Source: Zygnema cylindricum (Eukaryota > Streptophyta > Zygnematophyceae > Zygnematales > Zygnemataceae). Taken from it: a stretch of DNA of 64,000 bases. The stretch is taken from positions 98,158 through 162,157 of the forward strand of contig JBBHKE010001230.1 in the NCBI GenBank assembly GCA_037447655.1, read 5' to 3'. The notes under the pieces are model-generated. The model was not told where the DNA came from. It did no database searches and worked only from the letters and a program-made list of their open reading frames with translations. Shown piece by piece: positions 23,567 through 35,194 of this stretch. The position numbers were made by a program, and so were the translations under genes. Position 1 is the stretch's first letter. Each line of letters starts with the position of its first letter.

Positions 23567-23900
23567 TGAAAAAACAAGCAGAAAACACGTAGATGTTACG
23601 CAGAAGAGAGCAGGAATGCCAGATGTATTCTGGCAGGATTCAGGAGTGGCTTGGTTGGTGGACGAGAGAAAAGGTAAAATTTGCAGTACTTTGGACAGAA
23701 GTACAGCATTACACAAGTCTCTTATGATTTTTAACTAGACACCTGTATGGCGCTTTCTCACATCATAAGGCTATTCAAAGCTTTTAACCTAATTTTGTTA
23801 ATCGTTCGCAGTCTGGCCTTTTTCCACAATAAAGGGCGAAATTTCTATCAGTTCAAATATGAAGCGTCCTGCTATAAAAGTTCAGCGGGTTCAGATTCAC

Positions 23901-24214
23901 GGTGATTCTCCATGTCGAGTTCAGTTTCACGGTGATTCTCCATGTCGAGTTCAGTTTCACGGCGATTCTTCATGTCGAGTTCAGTTTCACGGTGATTCTC
24001 CATGTCGAGTTCAGTTTCACGGTGATTCTCCATGTCGAGTTCAGTTTCACGGTGATTCTCCATGTCGAGTTCAGTTTCACGGTGATTCTCCATGTCGAGT
24101 TCAGTTTCACGGTGATTCTCCATGTCGAGTTCAGTTTCACGGTGATTCTCCATGTCGAGTTCAGTTTCACGGTGATTCTCCATGTCGAGTTCAGTTTCAC
24201 GGTGATTCTTCATG
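23901..24214 (+). repeat. 30-bp minisatellite ending in an assembly gap
   Basis: Ten nearly identical 30-bp units plus a partial one, running straight into ten Ns at 24215-24224. As 30 is divisible by three and the unit lacks stops, several frames are open on both strands (one reads HGDSPCRVQF per unit). There is no splice or start context that argues for coding use. The gap probably hides more units. Confidence 0.95.
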
Positions 24215-24224
24215 NNNNNNNNNN
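24215..24224. other. Assembly gap (10 N)
   Basis: Ten Ns directly after the 30-bp minisatellite. Confidence 1.
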
Positions 24225-24889
24225 TTAACCTTTGTGATATATAACAATGGAGCATACCGCAAAGGTTAAAAAAACGTGTATTTTGGAGACTAAGACTCTT
24301 AGGTTAACGTAGACTTTTAAATCTACTGTTCTAAACCTGCAAGTTTAAATAGCTACTCTAAGACTAAGACTTTTTGTAACTATTAAAAGGCTGTTTTTTG
24401 TAATAGATGCTCTAAGACTGTGAGTAATCATTCCATACAACTAAGAAAATCCAATACTTCAACATTGGCATTTTCTTACTATAAGAGCTCAGAGGTGGCG
24501 GTGTATTGATTTAGAGTGTTGTCTGAATCATATTTCGAATGTGCAAAAAAAAATAAAAAATTTATATGTGGGGAACCCACAACCTTATGAACAAATTTCA
24601 AGCCGAGAATATCATTCTTTTACGGTTACAACTTCATAACCTAAAAGAATCAACATACCTTACTAATGAGTGTCAGAATCTCGTAGATAATGTTTTTTGT
24701 CGGAAAATTATCAATGTTTTTCAGAATCAGAATCTCATCGATAAATTTGAACGTCCAAATCTTGTCATCTAAATTTTCAGATGCAATTGGATTCTCAGAA
24801 TCAGAGGTTTTATGTGCAAAAAAATTGGAAACGCCATACGAGGTAACAATATATAGTGTTTCCAATTTTTTCGCAATTAAAACCGATGG

Positions 24890-25852
24890 TCAGAAAATTA
24901 TTGCCGTCATCATTACCATCAGTATATGTTTTCTACAAAAGGCCAAACTAACGGCATCCTTCGGCAGCGCCACCTGCCGTACGCGAATTCCGAATATTCG
25001 TTCGCGAACCAATACGCGTTCGCCTTCCGTTTCGTCTTCCTTTGGCGACTTCCGCTCCGTACGGATTACCAGTACAGCGTCCTCGCGCGTCACACTGACG
25101 TCATCAATTGCGACACCTGGCGCGTCCATCAGTAGCGCGTACGCGTCTGTGGACAAGACGACGTCCAGCGGAGCGTCACGTTTGTCACGCTTGTGACTTT
25201 TGTCACGTTTGTGTTCTTTGCCGAATTTACGTTTCCCGTGACATCCGTCACGTTCCGAGAAACTTTTGTCTTTTCCGCCGTGAAATCCGTGATGTCCGTG
25301 ACGTCCGCCGTGGCCGTGACCTCTGTGACATCCGTGACGGCAGTCGGCCGGTTCAGTCGCATCTTCGGCCACTTTGACGGCCGTCAAGGACTCCTCCTTT
25401 TCGCCGGCTGTTTTTTTGACGGCCGGCAAAACTTCCTTCTGACCGGCAGTTTCCTCCGGAACCTGGAGAACGGGGGACCGCTCTGAACCCCAGCGACCGT
25501 GACGACCCCCGTGACGCTTGTCACAACCGTGACATCCGTCACGTCCTCTCCGTCCTCCTTTCCCTTCCCCCTCTCCCTGCTTCCCGCCAGAAACTAAATC
25601 CTCTCCTTCTCCATTCTGACGCCTCGTGTGGCGCTCTCCGTTGCCATGCCCATGACCATGGCCATGTTTTCGGCCATGTCCGTACATATGTCTTTGTCCG
25701 TACACATGTCCTTGTCCGTACATATGTCCTTGTCCGTAAATGTGTCCACCGTTGCCCGTGACAGTCAGTAGATGTTTGTGGAAGTGATGGGGAGACTCTT
25801 TGTTTCGCCTGTGGTGGAAATCGCGAGGCGAATCGAGAGAGAGCGTTTCCAT
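24890..25852 (-). pseudogene. Truncated second copy of the His-rich Hsp20-like gene
   Basis: The frame starts at the same ATG context as the gene at 19127-20209 and is highly similar through VRQVALPKDAV. At the deletion junction near 24947 it switches to 18 unrelated codons (SLAFCRK...) and stops. The lost part includes the end of the alpha-crystallin domain (the GVLTVTVP strand), needed for the fold and for oligomer contacts. One His-rich segment of about 25 residues (the CHKRDRCHGG region) is also missing. The frame is otherwise open, so the truncation is recent or the remnant is still expressed. I call it a pseudogene because the domain is incomplete. Confidence 0.75.
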
Positions 25853-26582
25853 GGTTTTAAAGAAAATCGGCGATATATATATATATCGGTTATAATAATC
25901 GGTTGGAACGAAAGTGAAAGAAATTGAAAGTTAAAGGTATGGAAAGTGTAAAAACAAAACCCTGGAAAACCCTAGAAACCCTAAAAAACCCTAGAAGACC
26001 CTTGAAAACTCTTAAAAAATCCTAGAAACCCTAAAAATTCTATTAGTAGTACTGTAGCTTCGGAAAGCTCAAGACGAGGGAGGGAGAAGGGAAATTTCAG
26101 ATGGAGGCGAAGGAGGGAGATCTCAAGATGACGCGTACTAGAATTGTTTTGAAGGATGTTTCAATTTTTGGGAGAGGAGAGAGAGAGAGATGGGTGAAGT
26201 TGAAAATAACGAATCTAGGAACGAGACTTAAATAGTCGAATAGGACGAGGGTTTGTGTGGTTCGAAGATAACGTGTCGAGGAATTACTGTTTTCCTCAGT
26301 ATCGCCTCATTGGTGGATTGAGACGATGTGGGCGAAATGTTGTGAGCCGTCTGATGGCTGAAGCTTGTCAAAAATATCGCGATCGTGCTTCCCTTATGTG
26401 GCGTAACATTGACCAGAATCTCAATCCGCGTTATTTCGTTTGTCGGACTTCTCTCACGACGTATGGAAATAGCCCAGATGTCAGCATTTGAATCGTACGC
26501 AGCAGTTGAATCGTACATATTTTGGCATTTTGCATGGAGAGTGTCCTTAACGAGCTGCATGGTAATTTCTAAAGTTGGGCGA

Positions 26583-26867
26583 TACACCGTTAATTGCTAT
26601 TAGTGTTGAGAAACACATTATTATTATACAGAAACGCATGGTCGACATGGTTGGATAGATAGATTGTTATGTTTTTTCTGTCGCTTAAAAACTTCTTTTT
26701 CTCCGTACACACAGGTCGGGTTGTGTATCTGACGGTTGCGATTGAAAGGTAACATTCTCAGCTTCCGATTAGCAGTCTCCATTTGAAAATCGGAAAAGTG
26801 TGTACGGAAAAAATATGTTTTAAGTGGTGAATAAGTTATCAACACTAAAAGCGATACATATTGTGTA
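26583..26867. mobile_element. TA-flanked MITE, short subfamily (copy B)
   Basis: Duplicate of the element at 20936-21223, carried along by the segmental duplication. Ends are TACACCGTTAATTGCTATTA and the complement of AAGCGATACATATTGTGTA. Confidence 0.8.
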
Positions 26868-27025
26868 CAGTACTGTACTTTGTAGGATGATTCTGGTACG
26901 GTAATTCTGTCACGACAATGACTCTGTTCTCGCGTTTCTATCATGACGACTTTAACAAGGCAAGACTCTGTCACAATGATTTAGGTCACGGCAAGTTCTC
27001 TGAGCTAAAGCTGTCGGGAAGGAAA

Positions 27026-27196
27026 CAAGGTACAAGGTACAAGGTGCAAGGTACAAGAAACTAGGTACAAGGTGCAAGGTACAAGGTACAAGGTATAAGG
27101 TGCAAGGTACAAGGTACAAAAAACAAGGTACAAGGTACAAGCTATAAGGTACAATGTACAAGGTACAAAGTTACAAGGTACAAGTACAAGTTTACC
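27026..27196 (+). repeat. GTACAAG minisatellite (copy B)
   Basis: Tandem AGGTACA/AGGTGCA units, longer than the copy A array, so the locus has changed length since the duplication. Confidence 0.9.
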
Positions 27197-27384
27197 TTTT
27201 CCTAGTACAGGTTTGATGTGGAGGTTCTATTTTCGTTTTTCGTTTGGTTGACGGCTGAAAATTCTTCATAACATTCAATATCAATGCCGGCATTAAACTG
27301 TGCATAGTAAACTTAATCAATCACTGACTCCGCTGATAATAACTCCTTATTAACTGACGCAATAATTACTACAAAAATCTGGCT

Positions 27385-27720
27385 GCCTTATCTCTACAAC
27401 TAATTAACTATGGCCTGCTTTATCGCTGCAGCTAACTGCAAAACAATGGCTGGATTATCTCTTATGACTGTTTTATCTCTATAACTAACTGCAAATCTAT
27501 AGATGTCTTATCTCTGTAACTAACCAAAACTATGGCCGCCTTATCTTTGCAACCAATTGCAGAAATCGTGGCTGGCTCGTCTCTGCAACTAGTTGTAAAA
27601 CTATGGCTGCCTTATCTCTGTAACCAACTGCAAAACTTTATCTGGCTTATTTCTGGAACTAATTGCAAACCTATGGTTGCCTTATCTCTACTGCAAAACC
27701 ATGGCCGCTTTATCGCTGCA
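27385..27720 (+). repeat. Degenerate tandem repeat, about 40-bp unit (copy B)
   Basis: Second copy of the TATGGCTGCCTTATCTC array at 22094-22480. Confidence 0.8.
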
Positions 27721-28019
27721 GGACTTCACTTCTGCTGGCTCAGATACAACAGTAATTGACGCAAAGGTGAGGCACTTTTCATCCTACAGTATTTTTGCAC
27801 TTCAGCTTCAAGATACAGTGCGTGTAAGTACACTCTGTTTTTGGTAGTATGTTAAGTACAAATGTTGATACTGCTGGCACGTCATCTGTACTATACTGTT
27901 ACAAAAGTGCAAGCAACGTGACAATATGCGACTTAAACGATTCTCCAAGTGGATGACTGATGAGAAGGCTTCGGAGTACAGAAGTTGTACTTCTCCACAG
28001 TAACGGGGAGAACTTTGGT

Positions 28020-28803
28020 AAAAGTAACTTATGGGATTCACGTTGTACTGTAGTTTACCGGAATGTACGAAATGCACGGGAAGTACCCTAAACACCCTAA
28101 AATCCCCCAATCAATAACCCTAAAAGTACTGAAATATACGGACGCCGTACGTAGATGTACGAAAAATGTAAGTTCGTATAACTGAAATATACGGAAAAGT
28201 ACGAAAATATACCCTAAAAATCTCAAAATATTAACCGTCAAAAGTACGCGAAAATACGGACACAGTGCGTAAATGTACGAATAATAGTTGGTTGTTTAAC
28301 ATAAATATTTGAGAACGCACGAGAATGTACCCTAAAACTCCTCAAACCCCCTAAACGTACTGAAATGTACGAAAATGTACGGGTTCATAGTCAGGTACGC
28401 ATTTAATAACATTTTTTTAATCGTTAAATGCGTATCGTGCGTAGTATTCGCGCGTTCGTTTCGTGCGTATTATGCACACAGGACAACTATGTTTTGACGA
28501 CGCAAAAACGAGCGTTCCATGGGCCGATTTCGTACGGATTTTATGAACAAGAGAACGTCCGTACATGTTTTCAAGATCCATCTCTACGGTTTTTGGAGGA
28601 TCAGTGCACGGCTTTATACAGGCCGACATTTTTTGGGCAGTAAAAGCATAGAAGTCCAATGCGCATAACACGCACTGATTAAACTAACGATTACTACGTA
28701 AAGTGCGCATCAAACGATTTCAGAAGTTTTAAAATTCATACCTTATTTTGACTTTCAGATTTCAAAATTTGTAAATTTTAAATACCCTCAAAAACTGAAA
28801 TGT
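28020..28803. other. GTACG-rich intergenic DNA
   Basis: Loose repeats of AAATGTACGAAAA/ATACCCTAAAA type without a clean unit. No gene recognised; the frames on both strands near 28417-28671 have no domain I recognise. Confidence 0.5.
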
Positions 28804-28926
28804 TCAGCTAACTATCGGCGAGCGGCGAAGTTTACGGCGCCTCTTAAAAACTCAGCGAACTAACGGCGAGCGGCGGAATTTACGGCGCCTCTAAAAAGTT
28901 CATCGAACTAGCGGCGAGCGGCGGAA
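28804..28926 (+). repeat. Three GC-rich direct repeats, about 50 bp each
   Basis: The motif CGGCGAGCGGCG followed by (A/G)AATTTACGGCGCCTCT occurs three times, the last copy partial, in otherwise AT-rich DNA. It abuts the left end of the hAT-like element at 28932. Confidence 0.85.
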
Positions 28927-28931
28927 ATTAC

Positions 28932-29845
28932 TAGTGTTGTGTATCGGTAAAAAAACTTATAGCGATAACACCGATAACGATAGTTATCGGTTATCGAACG
29001 GTCAGAGGTTCCGATATATCTGTACTTTCTGTACTTTCTGTCTGGAGTACTTTCTGTCCGGTAAACTGAAAGGAAAATTTACGGGAAATGTACGGTTTTT
29101 TACGGGAGATGTACGGTTTTTTACAGGAAATGTACGGACTTTGACGAAAAAATACGTTGAACTTTGTAGTACTTTCTAGCCAGTTAACTGAACAGGAATT
29201 ATACGGGAACGTACGGCATTTAAACGACAAACGGATGATCATGGAACGGGAAAAGGACGGCAGACAGAAAGTACAACGGATGCAAAAGAACATTCTGTGC
29301 GTCGCCAGAATCGAACGGACGAATTTCAATGAGAAAATACGAACGGACGGCCAGCGTGAGCGCCGGCATCTCGGAATGGCTCTTTTGATGGCTTATGCCA
29401 AAAAAGCCAAAGGATTGACACGTGGCAGGTTTCCAGCGGATCCTAAGGAGGAAAGGGACAAAGCCATGGCGTCGGATGTGAAAGGTACATCGTTTTAACT
29501 GGATCCGTACTAAAGTCGTACATATCTTATGTCGGCTACTGTACTTTCAGCTTGTACAAATGATCTGATTGGTAGGCACCTCAGTAGATAGGGGTTGTGA
29601 GTAAGGCACGTAGGGAGATTAACAAGTACAGTTGGGTGAACTTGCCGTACATTTATCTGTACGGTCCGTACATATATTGCCAAAGTTATCGATATTGGTG
29701 TTATTGCCGATAATAACTGATAAATATCGGTTATTTATCGGTGATAACACCGATAACGATATATCGTACCAATAAATCGATTATTCGCTACCCGGAAAAA
29801 GGCCCATATCCGTTATCGGCAAATCCTTACCGATACACAACAGTA
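28932..29845. mobile_element. hAT-like non-autonomous element, TAGTGTTGTGTATCG termini
   Basis: Terminal inverted repeats TAGTGTTGTGTATCGGTAA and TTACCGATACACAACAGTA. The flanking 8-mers are GAAATTAC (left) and GAAATTTA (right), matching at 6 of 8 positions, which supports an old hAT insertion. The interior is rich in GATAACACCGATAACGAT and GTACGG. Frames inside (for example 29157-29498) show no transposase motif. Confidence 0.75.
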
Positions 29846-30029
29846 GAAATTTATAAACGCTATGCAATTTTTTTTTATATATTTTTTATTTTTTTTCACA
29901 TTCATTCTTTCAAAGCTCTTTCATTTCACAACAAAATTTTGTTTCATTTTAGGAATAATGCCAAAAGCGAACGGGAAGAGGTTCGAGAGAGGGAGGGTGA
30001 GAGCAGCGCACTTTTTCAGAGATCTATAC

Positions 30030-30442
30030 CATAATTCAAAAGTAGGTGAAAGTAGGCCCATACAATATGCCTTTTGTATACAAAACATACAATATGACCT
30101 AAAGAGCCATATTGTATTCGGACCTATTCAGACCAATCAAAACATTCGGACCAATTAAAACATTCGGACCAAAAATTGGACCAATTAAAACATTCGCACC
30201 AAAAATTGGACCAATTAAGACATTCGGACCAAAAATTGGACCAATTAAGACATTCGGACCAAAAATTGGACCAATTAAAACATTTGGACCAAAAAATTTT
30301 ATTTACGCCGTTAGATTCGGACGATCGGATGGTCGCTAATCAAAGAAGCGATCAAAGAAGATCACATGAAAAGCCCATAACACAACTTACGATAAAGGTG
30401 CCGACCAAAGGCCTACCATAAAAACGCCTACTTTTGAACTAT
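30030..30442. mobile_element. MULE-like MITE with 9-bp target duplication and internal 30-bp repeats
   Basis: Ends are ATAATTCAAAAGTAGGTG and the complement of CGCCTACTTTTGAACTAT. The 9-mer GATCTATAC occurs immediately outside both ends (30021-30029 and 30443-30451). A 9-bp duplication is the mark of Mutator-like elements. The middle holds about five 30-bp units built from GGACCAATTAAAACATTCGG. No coding capacity. Confidence 0.85.
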
Positions 30443-30574
30443 GATCTATACTATATTGCAAGTGACTGCAAAGTGCAAATGGCATGAAACCGGTCGCTAA
30501 CTAAACGTTGACTTTTCCAACAATAATTGCAATCATGTTTTCCGTGAGCGGTCTAATGACCTCCAAAGTTCAAA

Positions 30575-30783
30575 CAGCCTCGGACCTATTCGGACCAATC
30601 AAAACATTCGGACCAATCAAAACATTCGGACCAAAAAATTTTATTTACGCTGTTAGATTCGGACATCGGACGGTTGATGATCAAAGAAGCGATCTAAAAA
30701 GATCACATGAAAAGCCCATAACACAACTTACGATAAAGGCGCCGACCAAAGGCCTACCATAAAAACGCCTACTTTTGAACTAT
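30575..30783. mobile_element. Partial copy of the MULE-like MITE
   Basis: The right part of the 30030-30442 element is repeated here, including the outer flank GATCTATACT, but the left end is missing. Because the flank is copied too, this looks like local duplication rather than a separate insertion. Confidence 0.65.
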
Positions 30784-31009
30784 GATCTATACTGTACTGA
30801 AAGCGTAGTTGTTCACGACGTTTAGTGCGAACGATTTAATCGCGACGAATTATACGTAACAAACGCATTGAACCTTTTGAAGAAATCGTTAAAATCGTTA
30901 ACGAATTTCTGTCCGTACAATTCCGTACATGTAAACAAAAATAAATTTCACATATACCGCAGTTTGCACATTTTTCGTACAATTTACGTATCTTTTCGTA
31001 TTAGTCCGT

Positions 31010-31085
31010 ACATTTTTGGTAAAATTCCGTACATTTCCGTAAAATTCCGTACATTTCCGTAAAATTCCGTACATTTCCGTAAAAT
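31010..31085 (+). repeat. 20-bp tandem repeat, CCGTACATTT unit
   Basis: About three and a half copies of a 20-bp unit, CCGTAAAATTCCGTACATTT. Confidence 0.85.
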
Positions 31086-31188
31086 TTATGTTCAGTTTAC
31101 CGGACGGAAAGTACTACGAAGTGCAACGTATCTTTTAGTCAAATTTCGTACATTCACTGTACATAACCGTACAACTATCGAAAAATGA

Positions 31189-31390
31189 CGTACAGTTTCC
31201 GTAAATTAGCCGTACAGTTTCTGTAAATTAGCCGTACAGTTTCCGTAAAATAGCCGTACAGTTTCCGTAAATTAGCCGTACAGTTTCCGTAAATTAGCCG
31301 TACAGTTTCCGTAAATTAGCCGTACAGTTTCCGTAAATTAGCCGTACAGTTTCCGTAAATTAGCCGTACAGTTTCCGTAAATTAGCCGTA
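31189..31390 (+). repeat. 22-bp minisatellite, nine copies
   Basis: Nine tandem copies of a 22-bp unit combining CGTACAGTTTCCGT and AAATTAGC, with two or three single-base changes. Confidence 0.95.
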
Positions 31391-31619
31391 CCGCGTTTTT
31401 TTCCGATTTATTCAAAAGTCACGAATTGTACGTTTTAATCGGAAAAAAGGAATAAATCGCGCGATTTGAACAACAATGACTGCAAGTGACTGCAAAGTGC
31501 AAATGGCATGAAACCGGTCGCTAACTAAACGTTGACTTTTCCTACAATAATTGCACTCATGTTTACCGTCAGAGGTCTAATGACCTCCAAAAGTTCAAAC
31601 ACCAAAATATGGAGCAATG

Positions 31620-31693
31620 TGGCCTGTACAGGTCTCGAACCTGTGACCTTGGCGTTATTAGCACCACGCTCTAACCAGCTGAGCTAACAGGCC
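31620..31693 (-). tRNA. tRNA-Ile (AAU)
   Basis: Read on the minus strand this folds as a standard tRNA. The acceptor stem GGCCTGT/ACAGGCC is perfect. The D arm is GCTCAGCTGGTTAGAGC, the anticodon loop CTAATAA has anticodon AAT, and the T arm is ACAGGTTCGAGACCTGT. The A and B box promoters are intact. There is no intron and no encoded CCA, as in nuclear tRNAs. A T4 run about 10 bases beyond the 3' end could serve as a pol III terminator. Confidence 0.95.
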
Positions 31694-31813
31694 CCTGCCA
31701 TAAAATGTGCTACATTTTAAGTTTGTCGTATAAAACTTGTCCGCAATACAAACCACCCATTTTTGCTGTTCGAACTATTTCCTTCAAAGGCCGAAACCCT
31801 CAATAACGATCAG

Positions 31814-32306
31814 AACACCGTGAATCGTAATTAGAGTAAAGAAATATTTAGAGTAAAAAAACGAAAAATAATAATTAATCAACCCTTTTCAAAAAAAAAA
31901 ATTACTATAATTTATCAATAACTCTAATTTGGGCGTAAATTTGGGCGCTGAAATATATCTACTGTAAATGTGGTACACGTACATAATCTGACAAAACGTA
32001 CAGTTTCAAATCATTATGACGTTTGCACTACGCGGTTTGTTAAAATGCAGTAACATGATAACGGCATGTATTAAATCATTATTTATACTTTTTTACTTAA
32101 TAAATTACAATTTTGCACGGACAAACACCGACCGTACGCCACACTATTTATAACGGCACTGTACTAGAGTTATTAACGCTCATTCAAAAAGTACCTTAAA
32201 CAACGTAAAGAATAATTTAGAATAATGTACTATATTAATTGTGATTGAGTCAAAATTTGGGGTGACGGAATTAGCTTTCATAACTCTAATTACAATTCGC
32301 GGTGTA
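31814..32306. mobile_element. TA-flanked MITE, long subfamily
   Basis: Ends are ACACCGTGAATCGTAATTAG and the complement of CTAATTACAATTCGCGGTGTA. About 490 bp, AT-rich, no coding frame. It belongs to the same terminal-repeat family as the elements at 34093, 37591, 39258, 40510, 41253 and 46677. Confidence 0.7.
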
Positions 32307-33215
32307 GGTGAAAGCGAAATTCTGAATCTTGACGGTAGTCCGGATCCACTCAGCTTCAGCTTACTGTACTTTCCTGTGCGCATAAAGCTATCGTACTTTT
32401 AAACTTCGGCAGAAAAAAATTACCGTCTAGTTCTTAAGTCGATTTTTGCAAAGGAACCTAAAACATCTATTAGAGCAGGTCTCTCTAATTCACTCTTGTA
32501 TTTTTTCGGCCGGAAAGCGTAAATTTGCCAATCACACTTTTCAATCAATTGAGAAGGGGCTGACTTTATTAAAAAGCGCGATGGTAAACCATCTAAGTCC
32601 ATGGGGAACAAAAGAGAAGTAGTACGGCAAAAATTGAAAAACTATATGTTGGGGGAAAAAACAAAAACGATAAGCAAGGCAAAAGCAACGAAACCACAAA
32701 ATGACAACTAGTAGACGGAAAACACCCAAAAAAGCAAAAAACAGCACACGAAAGACCAAAAGAAAGAGCTAACACCTAACAACAAAACCCTAACATAACT
32801 AAAAATCTATGCAAAGCAACCACGTAAGTCCCCGAACCCCGGAGGAGCACGAGGCGGGAGTTCCGGGACACGTCGACGATCCATAGCCGCAATAGACGAT
32901 CCAAGGAGGTTTTATTTACATGTGGTTGTCGCTGTTTTGTTACCGTAAACCTGCGCCGGCCGTGTGAATTGTTTTTCTTTTATGACGGTCGACGTTCGCA
33001 AGCGCGACACTTTTTAACCGTCGTTACAATATTTCGCCTGTCAAAGTTGTTTGACGAATTGACCGTCAACTTTGAACTTAAAGATACGTAGCTAGTACGA
33101 AATTGTAAATCAAATGTACAATTTCCGACAACTACTTGCACGCAGCAAAACTCGTCTTCGCAATTAGCAATTCCTTTTTAAAATATCTTCGACGATTTTC
33201 AATATCTATAGTCAA
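32307..33215. other. Intergenic DNA, nothing recognised
   Basis: No gene, RNA or defined repeat seen. Short frames here have no recognisable domain. Confidence 0.5.
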
Positions 33216-34041
33216 TAGTGTTGGGTATGGAGGACCATTTGCCGATATTCGATATATATCGAATTTCATTTACCCTATAATCGATGTATCGCCTCGATAT
33301 ATCGAAAATCAAAATATCGTGATATATTGCCAATATATCGTTGACAAATCGTATCGCCAATATATCGAAGCATAACAAAATAAAAAGTAAAATCATAGGT
33401 CACCAAAGTCACGTGCCTTAGGACAAAGTGACCGTAAAATCTTTGCCGAAAAGAAATACGGTTTTTCCTTGAAAGTCAACAGAGTGAAGGAGATCTTTGA
33501 GGTACATTGATGCGTTACACTTGCGAATTACACATACGTAATGCGCAAGTACAAATTTCTATACGAAAATGTTAGGTTTTCATTTTTTTTACGATTTTAG
33601 AGATTTGATCGTCAACTTACAAGGAACCACATAAATGAAAATACGTATGTAAACACTTGTTTACAGACGTTACGCGGTGTAACCGATGCCTCTATAAAAT
33701 ATAAATTGTGTTGTCCGTAATATTACAGAGACCACCTGATGCCCAAATAAGTAATTATATGAATTACATAATCAATACTTTTTTGTCGGTTACATTTTGC
33801 GACGTCTACCTTTAAGTCACGGAACCAAAATCACGTCGTACGTGGCGTATGAGACAATATGTCTACTTCGCTAAAATAACATATTATATAAATATATTAA
33901 ATATTAAATTTAAAAAATACTATATATCGCAATAATTTATGTTGGTCTCGGTACGATATATCAAGGATTGTGCTCGATCGATACTCGATATATCGAATAT
34001 CAAAATTAGCGCGATATTAGTTTACCCGATACCCAACACTA
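33216..34041. mobile_element. hAT-like non-autonomous element, TAGTGTTGGGTAT termini
   Basis: Ends are TAGTGTTGGGTATGG and the complement of CCCGATACCCAACACTA. Flanking 8-mers ATAGTCAA and ATAATCAC match at 6 of 8 positions. The subterminal DNA is crowded with GATATATCGA palindromes. No transposase frame. Confidence 0.7.
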
Positions 34042-34092
34042 ATAATCACGCGTATGTTGGTACCTCTCCAAATAAGTCGCATAGACGAGTGT

Positions 34093-34662
34093 TACACCGC
34101 TAATCACTATTAGTGTTGAACGAAAAATAGCGTAAACACTGATTTAGTGTTAATAACATTAATTTGTGTTTTTTTGTCCAACAAAAATAGCATTAACATT
34201 AATTTGGCACTCAACGCCAATTTGTATGTCGACTTAGTTCCTTATAAGTTGAGTTGCCATAAATACTGTTTCAAGTGCAAATGTATTAATGTGACAAATT
34301 TTGTCGAGATACGTACTTGTGGGGTGTGGAAATCGTATGGAAGATATAAATTAGAGTAAAATTTAGGTTATTTTATGCTTCATAATTTTTAATGTTCCGC
34401 TCTTTTCGGCGGCAAACCAATACTAAAATTAAAATAACATGCGAAATACACTTAATGTTTTAGAATCGAGGTGTCAAGTGGACGTGATGTACGGAAACGA
34501 GCTTCTCGTACATCACACTAATTTTAATGAACGTAATATAAAATAGTTAACACTAAAAAAACAATTTCCTTATTAGCGTTCATTTATTTATAATGTTAAT
34601 ACCATTATGATTTTGGGCCGAAAAAGTTAGAGTTATTAACACCAATAACGATTTGCGTTGTA
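34093..34662. mobile_element. TA-flanked MITE, long subfamily
   Basis: Ends are TACACCGCTAATCACTATTA and the complement of ACCAATAACGATTTGCGTTGTA, with TA at both borders. No coding capacity. Confidence 0.7.
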
Positions 34663-35194
34663 ATAAATGGCACGTCCTGATGGAAATTTGACCAAATTAC
34701 TAGCAGTAAACGTATTTGTACAGCTATCAGTAACTCGTGACGGAGAGACGGCCAAAGGGAGGATATATGTTAGCGAAAAAGCGAGGTTGTTTATTGGACG
34801 GTATACGTTTTTATACAGTTTGGTACCATTAGAAGGGGCAATTTGTTTATTTGTTTTAGTTTGTTCACTAAATATCTGTCAGGATTCTCCAAGCGTGTGG
34901 GCGTAAAGCTTGTCCGTTAGATGTTTTGCTTCCTCGAATCCGCAGAGCAATCGTACAAACCATCCAGTGTGTGGATAGTTTCCACGCGAGGACACAAGCC
35001 ACACACAAGACATGTACCAATTTGTGAAAGCAAACAAATTTCCACGATGAACACGCGATGACAAGCCTACACGACGTACAGGTCGTGTGCTTTCTATAAG
35101 GGTTTTTGCAGGTATACCATAATTATCATCTCACCCTCCTTTTGTCATCCACTGTCGTTCAAAGTTTGTTGCGCCTTTCTACCATTCTGTTTTG

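Larger units (their letters stand above)
24488..28020. repeat. Segmental duplication, copy B
   Basis: Direct repeat of 17196-22770 at high identity with small indels. Compared with copy A, two blocks are missing: about 1.65 kb joined at about 24947, which cuts the Hsp20 gene, and about 425 bp at about 27205. The right edge is near 28020, after the shared AACTTTGGTA. Confidence 0.9.

Noticed and set aside
23859-24269. 30-bp direct repeats as a possible CRISPR array or repeat protein
   Set aside because: There are no spacers; units are contiguous. Open frames on both strands follow from a stop-free unit divisible by three.
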